DNA of 64,000 bases from CAYQUO01 sp964420835 (GTDB lineage: Bacteria > Chloroflexota > Anaerolineae > Anaerolineales > Anaerolineaceae), in assembly GCA_964420835.1 (NCBI GenBank), contig CAYQUO010000011.1, positions 1-64,000 of the forward strand, written 5' to 3'. Position 1 is the stretch's first letter, and each line of letters opens with the position of its first letter. This document shows, piece after piece, positions 58,818 through 64,000 of this stretch. A model generated the notes under the pieces. The model was not told where the DNA came from and made no database searches. It was given only the letters and a program-made list of their open reading frames with translations. The position numbers were made by a program, and so were the translations under genes.

Positions 58818-59999
58818 CTAACGCCGGCCAAAGCGCATGACAGCAACCGCCACTACAATAACTGCCACAGCGATCAATACAACACCGACAACACCCCAGA
58901 GCGTAGAGGTCAGGACGGTAATGCGAAATTCGGCTGATTTTTGTGTACCATCCGTCGGCTTGGCCTGCAAAGTGAGCACATAATCACCCGCCACAGCCTG
59001 GTTGCTCGGTTGAATATTGACGTTCACTTCGACCTGCTGACCTGCAGGGAGCTCATCGATCTGGTCGGGGGAGAATTCCACCTTCCAGTTCTTGGGGGCA
59101 GAGGATGTCAGTTTGACACCGCGGGCCGGGGCACTCCCATTGTTAACCACCACCACCTTGAGCGAATTATCCTTGCCGGAATACGCCTGGCCGGAAAGCC
59201 GTCCATCGGGGGTGGTGATGTTCAGTGAGATCTGCCCGCTGACTTCCGCGGTCAATGCCTGTTCGGCCTGGGCGCTTTCGCTGGTGGCCCGGATGGTGAA
59301 GGGGTAATTCCCACCCGTCACCTCCGCAGAGACGACCTGGGCTTCCACGGAAAGGCTCCTGCTTTCACCCGCAGAAATGGGGAAATCTGTTACTTCCTGT
59401 CCGCTGAGTTTGAAGGAAATCTGGAATCCCTTTGGGACATCCGCCGAAAGGCTCACATTCAGATCATCCTCGCCTTCGTTTTTCAGGTTGGCGGTCCAGC
59501 GAAAAGTGGTGGTCGGGCTGCCCTTGATGGTCGGCAGGTCTACATTGAACGAGAGGCGGGGTGGAAGTTTGTCCTTGATCACAACTTCGAGCGGAAGCAA
59601 GGCTTTACCGCCCCGGCCAACCGCTGCCACAACAAAATTATAGGTTCCTGGTTGGACATCCGTTACAGGTTCAAGCTTTAAATCAACGGATGCCTCACCG
59701 GTGGTTTGCACGTACACGGATTGGATCAACTTGCCGCTGCCGCGAAAAGTTGCCGTCCAGCCATCTGCCAGGGTGTCCATTTCCATTTTGACGACCTGGG
59801 CTTCGCTGACCCCGGTGAGTTTTAAATTGAATGTCACAGTTTCCCCCAGGCCAATGGTCTGGGCGGGGTAGACGGTGTACAGAACCAATCCACCAGCCCC
59901 CGTCTTGGGTTGATCGTCCTGGGCAAAAGCCACACTGGGCAATGCCAGGAGCATCAACAAGACAAGGAAAAATGAAAATACATTGAATAAACGGCGCAT
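58818..59999 (-). CDS. NEW3-domain secreted/membrane-anchored protein
   Basis: The 393-residue protein has a Sec signal (LMLLALPSVAFAQ), three or so Ig-like beta domains of the NEW3/NPCBM-associated type (GLGETVTFNLKLTGVSEAQV; FRWTANLKNEGEDDLNVSLS; LKVVVVNNGSAPARGVKLTS, where the last is the NEW3 motif) and a C-terminal membrane helix (LWGVVGVVLIAVAVIVVAVA) with a basic tail. It may act as an extracytoplasmic partner of the ABC transporter encoded downstream. GGAGGAG stands three bases before the ATG at 59999. Confidence 0.8.
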   Translation of the reverse strand: MRRLFNVFSFFLVLLMLLALPSVAFAQDDQPKTGAGGLVLYTVYPAQTIGLGETVTFNLKLTGVSEAQVVKMEMDTLADGWTATFRGSGKLIQSVYVQTTGEASVDLKLEPVTDVQPGTYNFVVAAVGRGGKALLPLEVVIKDKLPPRLSFNVDLPTIKGSPTTTFRWTANLKNEGEDDLNVSLSADVPKGFQISFKLSGQEVTDFPISAGESRSLSVEAQVVSAEVTGGNYPFTIRATSESAQAEQALTAEVSGQISLNITTPDGRLSGQAYSGKDNSLKVVVVNNGSAPARGVKLTSSAPKNWKVEFSPDQIDELPAGQQVEVNVNIQPSNQAVAGDYVLTLQAKPTDGTQKSAEFRITVLTSTLWGVVGVVLIAVAVIVVAVAVMRFGRR

Positions 60000-60401
60000 A
60001 TTCTCCTCCAACACAGTTTTTTGTAACAATGGCTTGGTTTTCTGATCAATCGCAGAGAATTTTATTCCTTCCCATCAATCGGTCAATTATACCCAACCAT
60101 CGGTGATTTTAATCATAATGAATAAGAAAAACATTAAAAGATGGTTCGACCAATTAAAGGGTGTGAGGCGGGGTTTCGACCAATGACCAAATACGACAAG
60201 GATCTTCTCCAGTTTGCTGTTCCCCGGAACAGGAAAATATCGGCTGATACACGGGCACCCATGACCCGATTTCCGGGTCATGGGTGAAAACGCCAGCCCG
60301 GGATGAACATATGCGCCATCCATTTAAGGTATGATATGGATTGGGTTAAAAATTTTAAAATATTGAACACGGAAACCCAAATCCATATTAAGGAGCCAGA
60401 A
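60000..60401. other. Intergenic region between divergent genes with hairpin and direct repeat
   Basis: This gap holds control sites of the NEW3 operon and of the small helical protein. It contains the perfect 13-bp inverted repeat at 60256-60286 (CACCCATGACCCG / CGGGTCATGGGTG, loop of five) and two exact copies of TTCGACCAAT at 60145-60154 and 60175-60184, 30 bases apart (about three helical turns). No open frame with coding character is seen. Confidence 0.6.
60256..60286. repeat. 13-bp perfect inverted repeat
   Basis: CACCCATGACCCG at 60256-60268 and CGGGTCATGGGTG at 60274-60286 flank a 5-base loop, upstream of the gene at 60402. There is no T-run. It may be an RNA hairpin, a terminator for upstream transcription or an operator. 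Confidence 0.6.
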
Positions 60402-60839
60402 ATGCCCGCTTCAACCACAGCCAAAGGCTACATTCACTTTTCCGATCGATTGACCGAATCGCTTATGAACATCAACAAGGTCATTCAAGACAACCGATCC
60501 ACTTTGGATTCTATACAGGATATGGCTGTAGAGCTGACCCGCGCCATCTCCACCCTGGAAACCGCTGCCGTCAAGTACATTCGCTTGGTCGATTCTGTCC
60601 TGGAACAGGCCATTCCGGTCATGAAGACGATCCCATTGGTGAATAAGAAGATCCTGAGTTTTGCAACCGATATCGAGGCCATGACCAGCAAGTTCCTGGC
60701 CACCTGCACGCTGGCAGAAAAAGTCCTCCCCGGCGTTGAAGCAGGGCTGACAACAGCCGATATGACAAAGTTAAAGGCCTCCACCGGCGATGTTCAGAAC
60801 CTGACCAAATCGCTGCAGGAGTTGTTGGGAAAAGCCTGA
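60402..60839 (+). CDS. Small helical protein of unknown function
   Basis: The 145-residue protein is predicted to be almost wholly alpha-helical (SLMNINKVIQDNRSTLDSIQ; ELTRAISTLETAAVKYIRLV; SKFLATCTLAEKVLPGVEAG). It has amphipathic helices but no signal peptide or clear membrane segment. AAGGAG lies six bases before the ATG at 60402. I recognise no family; the pattern recalls methyl-accepting or phasin-like helical bundles, which is only a resemblance. Confidence 0.65.
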   Translation: MPASTTAKGYIHFSDRLTESLMNINKVIQDNRSTLDSIQDMAVELTRAISTLETAAVKYIRLVDSVLEQAIPVMKTIPLVNKKILSFATDIEAMTSKFLATCTLAEKVLPGVEAGLTTADMTKLKASTGDVQNLTKSLQELLGKA

Positions 60840-61218
60840 TCTCAAACTGATTCGTTTCCCTGATGCCTGGTTGCTGAACCAATCACCAACCCTTGAGGCA
60901 GCGGCGTTGGGGAAATATGCTAATGCCCTAAGTGAATCTGCTTTATTGCATCCCTGGAGTTGGCAGATTTGTATTCAGAGGTGCCGCTTTCAACCCAAAC
61001 ACATCAATTATTGGTTAAATAAGAGGACAGGGGGTCCTCTTTGAACTCCAGACTCAAGGGGATTTCAATGCAGGTATCCGGGTTGGAATTCTCCCCGCCC
61101 ACTTTTTGCATTGTATATGGCAAGTCTTGATGAAAAGTAATTTGAAGATCCCCTGTCATTACAACGCCCGCTATACGGGGCCTGCCCAGCAAGGTTGCAT
61201 CAATTTTGGGTCACGGGT
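60840..61218. other. Intergenic region with an open frame lacking a normal start
   Basis: No convincing gene. A plus-strand frame from 60841 to 61044 reads protein-like text (FPDAWLLNQSPTLEAAALGK) without ATG; a TTG at 60871 is the only possible start. A 62-codon minus-strand frame at 61004-61192 has no family resemblance. It may be remnant sequence. Confidence 0.4.
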
Positions 61219-61686
61219 TTAAACCCAGAACCCTTCGTGGACCTTAACGGCTTCATCCTCGAGGAAGGGTCCAAGCACCTCCGTGGGTTCTTTGCCTTTT
61301 TCAAAGATTGCCCTACAGCCCAGGTAGAGAACGGACTGGATATCTGATTCGCCGCTCATGGCATACAACCGCTCCATGGAGCAGCCGAACACAACCCGCC
61401 TGACGCCAGCCCAAAACGTGGCACCCGCGCACATTGGACAGGGTTCCGTGCTGGTGTACATGGTGCAGCGAGCCAACACCTCCGGGGGGAATTGATGCGA
61501 GGCGTTCCGCATCAGGTTGGTTTCTGCGTGACCCGTGCAATCCTTCCCGGTAGAGACGGTGTTTTCGGCCTGCATCAGGACGGTTCCATTTTCATCCACC
61601 AGCAGGGCGCCGAAGGGATGATTGCCGTTCCTGCGTGCCCTGGCAGCTACTTCGAACGCCATTCGAATATATTTCTTGTCATCCAT
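61219..61686 (-). CDS. Cytidine/guanine deaminase-type nucleoside deaminase
   Basis: The 155-residue enzyme has the zinc motifs GHAETN (H-A-E) and PCPMCAGA (P-C-x-x-C) with NHPFGALLVDENGTVL before them, as in guanine deaminase and tRNA adenosine deaminase types. The C-terminus EGFWV resembles Bacillus-type guanine deaminases, where the final residues cover the active site. AGGAG is found in front of both a TTG (61692) and the ATG (61686); the ATG is taken. The gene is divergent from the amidohydrolase gene. Substrate probably guanine or a related base. Confidence 0.85.
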   Translation of the reverse strand: MDDKKYIRMAFEVAARARRNGNHPFGALLVDENGTVLMQAENTVSTGKDCTGHAETNLMRNASHQFPPEVLARCTMYTSTEPCPMCAGATFWAGVRRVVFGCSMERLYAMSGESDIQSVLYLGCRAIFEKGKEPTEVLGPFLEDEAVKVHEGFWV

Positions 61687-61895
61687 ACCCAACTTTGCTC
61701 CTTTTTGATCCTGATATGTTTCACACCCACCTTGAACCCGGATTCGTATTCAAGGGAAAGACTTGGTCTGTCTCAATGGTCATCGTCCTTCAAAATGATT
61801 ATAGTATATGTGCCCATGGGAAACCTGCTTATTGAACATGGCCGGGGTTTTACAGTAGAATTGCCCTTATCTTCATTTGGAAGCAAAGGCCCGAA

Positions 61896-62900
61896 ATGAC
61901 AATCGATATTCATTCCCATATCTACCCGGAAACATACCTGCAGGCGTTAAAAGCCCGGGAAACCCCCCCGAGGGTACATTCCGCTGGCGGGCAACGCCGG
62001 CTGGTGCTCTACCCCGACCAGGAGGCACAACCTCATCCGAACGCAGCCCTGGTTACGCCCAAGTTCACCACCATTGAAGAGAAACTCCGGGATCAGGATT
62101 CCTCCGGCATCCAGACCAGCATCATCAGCCTGGGCAATCCATGGTTCGATTTCCTGCCTGCTGAAGGGCCTTTTGATCTCGTCAGCCGGACAAATGATGA
62201 AATGGCTGCAGCCTGCGCCGCCCACCCGGGCAGGCTCCGGTTCCTGGCTGCAATACCCACTTCGAGCATTCAGGCGGCCATTCTTGAACTGGTCCGGGTT
62301 GCCAGGGTGCCATCCGTAGCCGGCTTCATCATTGGCACCCGTTTTGGCAACACCTGGCTGGACGATGATCTGGTGATGCCGTTCTGGGAACAAGCCGGCA
62401 ACCTGGGGCTGCCGGTCTTCCTCCACCCCCACTATGGCATCGGAGGTGAAGACATGCGTTCGCACGGGCACAATTTCCGCACCTCCCTGGGATACCCCTA
62501 TGAGACCGGAGTTGCAGCCGCCCGCCTGCTCTACAGCGGCATCCTGGGACTCTTTCCCGATCTGCGGATCATCCTGGCCCATGCCGGTGGAGCCCTGCCC
62601 TATCTGCTGGGCCGCCTGGAGGCCTATGGCGGGCCGATCGGGGGCAACCAAACGGATGCCATCAGCCTGGTCGACCAATTCAGGCGGTTTTATTTTGATA
62701 CGATCACCTACTCTCCGGCAGCCCTGAAACTGCTGATCGAACTAGCCGGCTGCGAGCGCCTGCTGTTCGGGACAGATCATCCCTATTCTGCGCGTGACGC
62801 CTGCCACTTGCGGGACCAACTGCACCTGTCCGGGCTGGATCAAACCCAAATCCAACAGGTGCTTGTTGAAAACGCACGCCGGTTGTTCAACCTTCCGTAA
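61896..62900 (+). CDS. Amidohydrolase family 2 (ACMSD-like metal-dependent hydrolase)
   Basis: The 334-residue TIM-barrel protein has TIDIHSHIYP (metal-binding H-x-H), PVFLHPHYGIGG (His), ILAHAGGALPYLLGR and RLLFGTDHPYSA (Asp), the order found in aminocarboxymuconate-semialdehyde decarboxylase-like enzymes. It could be a decarboxylase or hydrolase of an aromatic or acidic compound; substrate unknown. No clear ribosome site lies before the ATG at 61896. It stands alone. Confidence 0.85.
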   Translation: MTIDIHSHIYPETYLQALKARETPPRVHSAGGQRRLVLYPDQEAQPHPNAALVTPKFTTIEEKLRDQDSSGIQTSIISLGNPWFDFLPAEGPFDLVSRTNDEMAAACAAHPGRLRFLAAIPTSSIQAAILELVRVARVPSVAGFIIGTRFGNTWLDDDLVMPFWEQAGNLGLPVFLHPHYGIGGEDMRSHGHNFRTSLGYPYETGVAAARLLYSGILGLFPDLRIILAHAGGALPYLLGRLEAYGGPIGGNQTDAISLVDQFRRFYFDTITYSPAALKLLIELAGCERLLFGTDHPYSARDACHLRDQLHLSGLDQTQIQQVLVENARRLFNLP

Positions 62901-63283
62901 GACGGTTGCACTGATCCGGGTGTCGACCCGATCAATCCAACTGAACACCGGATTGAAAGTGAGGGAACGATGGGAAAAAGTTGGCAGGAAAAGATGGCTG
63001 ACAAGAAAGGTTTTCCCAAAATGCGGAATACCCCAACAGCACACCGTGGCCGACCTCGGAGCGGGCATTAAGGCTGGCAATGGCCGCCACCAGGGCTTCC
63101 AGACCCACAAAGATTAATAAAGGTTGGTGTGTTTTAATCTGATGACCGGATGGTCGTTGTTCATTGAAGTAATTCTAACATCTCTATATTAAATGCCCTT
63201 ACAGCGTAATATGGGTCCCCTTGGAATAATGGATTCTGAAAGGGTATAATACGCCTCATCTCAAACCTTGAGGGGAGTTTTAC
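62901..63283. other. Intergenic region before the acetyltransferase gene
   Basis: The first 300 bases hold no recognisable gene. A minus-strand frame (about 62926-63117) reads VGLEALVAAIASLNARSEVG-like text but has no family match and no start site. The last 65 bases hold the promoter of the acetyltransferase gene. Confidence 0.5.
63221..63250 (+). promoter_or_regulatory. Promoter of the surface-sugar gene group
   Basis: TTGGAA (63221-63226) and TATAAT (63245-63250) are 18 bases apart. The leader of about 27 bases carries GAGGGGAG before the ATG at 63284. Confidence 0.75.
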
Positions 63284-63760
63284 ATGCCCATCACAAGCGA
63301 TGTGATCCTGGGGGAGGGGGTAAAGATCTTCCACCCTGATCTGGTAAACCTCTATGGGTGCAGAGTTGGCAATGGCACCAAGATCGGCGCTTTTGTCGAG
63401 ATCCAGAAGAATGCAAGCATCGGTGAACAATGCAAGATCTCTTCCCACAGTTTCATATGCGAAGGGGTGACCATCGAGGACGAGGTTTTCGTCGGGCATG
63501 GCGTCATGTTCACCAACGACCTTTATCCCCGCTCGACCAGGGCCGACGGCAGCCTGCAAGAGGAAAACGACTGGGAGGTCATCCCAACCCGGGTTCGCAG
63601 GCGGGCCTCCCTGGGCAGCCACTCGACCATCCTGGCCGGAGTGACAATTGGGGAGGAAGCCATGGTCGGCGCCGGGGCTGTGGTCACCCGCGACGTGCCG
63701 GATTTCGCCATTGTGGCCGGCGTTCCGGCTCGGGTGATCGGTGATGTCAGGAATAAATGA
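63284..63760 (+). CDS. Left-handed beta-helix acetyltransferase (WlbB/WbpD-type)
   Basis: The 158-residue protein is built of hexapeptide repeats (LGEGVKIFHPDLVNLYGCRV, GNGTKIGAFVEIQKNASIG), with VFVGHGVMFTNDLYPR and TILAGVTIGEEAMVGAGAVV, and ends in the VAGVPARVIG motif. It resembles UDP-2-acetamido-3-amino-glucuronate N-acetyltransferases such as WlbB/WbpD, where acetyl-CoA donates to a 3-amino sugar. The following gene encodes a Gfo/Idh-type oxidoreductase, the usual partner (WlbA/WbpB). GAGGGGAG lies before the ATG. Confidence 0.88.
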   Translation: MPITSDVILGEGVKIFHPDLVNLYGCRVGNGTKIGAFVEIQKNASIGEQCKISSHSFICEGVTIEDEVFVGHGVMFTNDLYPRSTRADGSLQEENDWEVIPTRVRRRASLGSHSTILAGVTIGEEAMVGAGAVVTRDVPDFAIVAGVPARVIGDVRNK

Positions 63761-63810
63761 GCAATCCTTGTATTGCGGGACATTAATACAATGGAATTCA
63801 AGGAGATGAT

Positions 63811-64000
63811 ATGCTGAAATCCGCTGTGATCGGCTATGGCTACTGGGGTCCCAACCTGGTTCGGAATTTCATGGAGGCGCCCGATTCAACTGTTGTCGGT
63901 GTCTGCGACATGAAAGCAGACCAATTGAAGAAAGCATCCTTCAAGTACCCCGGGATCAGGGTTACCCAGGTTGCTTCCGAATTGATCCAGGACCCAGCGG
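63811..64000 (+). CDS. Gfo/Idh/MocA-type oxidoreductase, cut by window end
   Basis: The visible 63 residues start with SAVIGYGYWGPNLVRNF, the NAD(P)-binding Gly-rich loop of this family, followed by VVGVCDMKADQL, the second Rossmann strand. It would be a sugar-nucleotide dehydrogenase similar to WlbA/WbpB, which oxidises the 3-OH of UDP-GlcNAcA before transamination. AAGGAGA stands five bases or so before the ATG. The gene continues beyond the window. Confidence 0.85.
   Translation, partial: MLKSAVIGYGYWGPNLVRNFMEAPDSTVVGVCDMKADQLKKASFKYPGIRVTQVASELIQDPA

Noticed and set aside
61004..61192. 62-codon minus-strand frame beside the deaminase gene
   Set aside because: No ribosome site, no family resemblance and no coding character; listed only as part of the gap.

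Overview
The window is G+C-rich bacterial chromosomal DNA that most likely comes from an uncultured or little-studied member of the Chloroflexota, class Anaerolineae. This is inferred from gene style: lipoproteins with Thr/Pro-rich (TPTPT-type) linkers after the lipobox, a MalT/SARP-type giant regulator, a bacterial translin, an FMN-riboswitch-controlled RibXY-type riboflavin ABC transporter, an R3H/AAA (Ycf45-like) protein and a NEW3-domain ABC operon. No rRNA, tRNA, insertion sequence, prophage or CRISPR array was seen.

Layout. 1-3.1 kb: two lipoproteins (LamG-like; S41-like protease). 3.2-4.6 kb: padR and a HAAS-type membrane protein. 4.9-8.1 kb: lipoprotein isoaspartate methyltransferase, convergent with a membrane-embedded spermidine-synthase homologue. 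8.2-12.7 kb: a five-gene operon (tandem Asp/Glu/hydantoin racemase, nitroreductase, small protein, DUF917, DUF364). 12.8-18.9 kb (minus): ArfB, HD-GYP protein, a leader-like small protein, two previously untracked small genes made of a perfect 12-residue repeat (M/Y-KPGASGGLGGG), and a large regulator upstream. 19-23.7 kb: PRTase-like protein, nucleotidyltransferase, APC permease, phosphoesterase. 23.8-26.7 kb: FMN riboswitch and riboflavin ABC transporter. 26.7-43.7 kb (minus): housekeeping genes (DNA pol III delta', plsC, dedA, prsW, tmk, recN, nadK, ssb, purA) interleaved with a DsbA-cyclophilin lipoprotein and a Cas4-like/translin group. 43.9-52.7 kb: two convergent operons, SPFH-SPFH-TPR against radical SAM-unknown-multi-AAA. 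52.9-56.8 kb: maf, PBP2-type transpeptidase, rsgA. 56.9-60 kb: ABC-2/NEW3 operon. 60.4-64 kb: small helical protein, deaminase, amidohydrolase, and the start of a surface-sugar locus (hexapeptide acetyltransferase, Gfo/Idh oxidoreductase cut by the window end).

Main points for follow-up. (1) The DsbA-cyclophilin gene is interrupted only by an in-frame TGA exactly where the first active-site Cys of CPYC should be, followed by a 7-bp hairpin at bacterial SECIS distance: a candidate selenoprotein. (2) The two repeat-peptide genes have synonymous codon variation between otherwise identical repeats, which points to selection on the peptide; they may be precursors of a new peptide natural product or surface peptide. 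(3) The convergent SPFH/TPR and radical-SAM/AAA operons look like one uncharacterised membrane-linked system. (4) Several housekeeping genes have promoters whose -10 hexamer ends 6-7 nt before the ATG, implying leaderless mRNAs. All functional statements are from reading the sequence and family knowledge; no database search was run.
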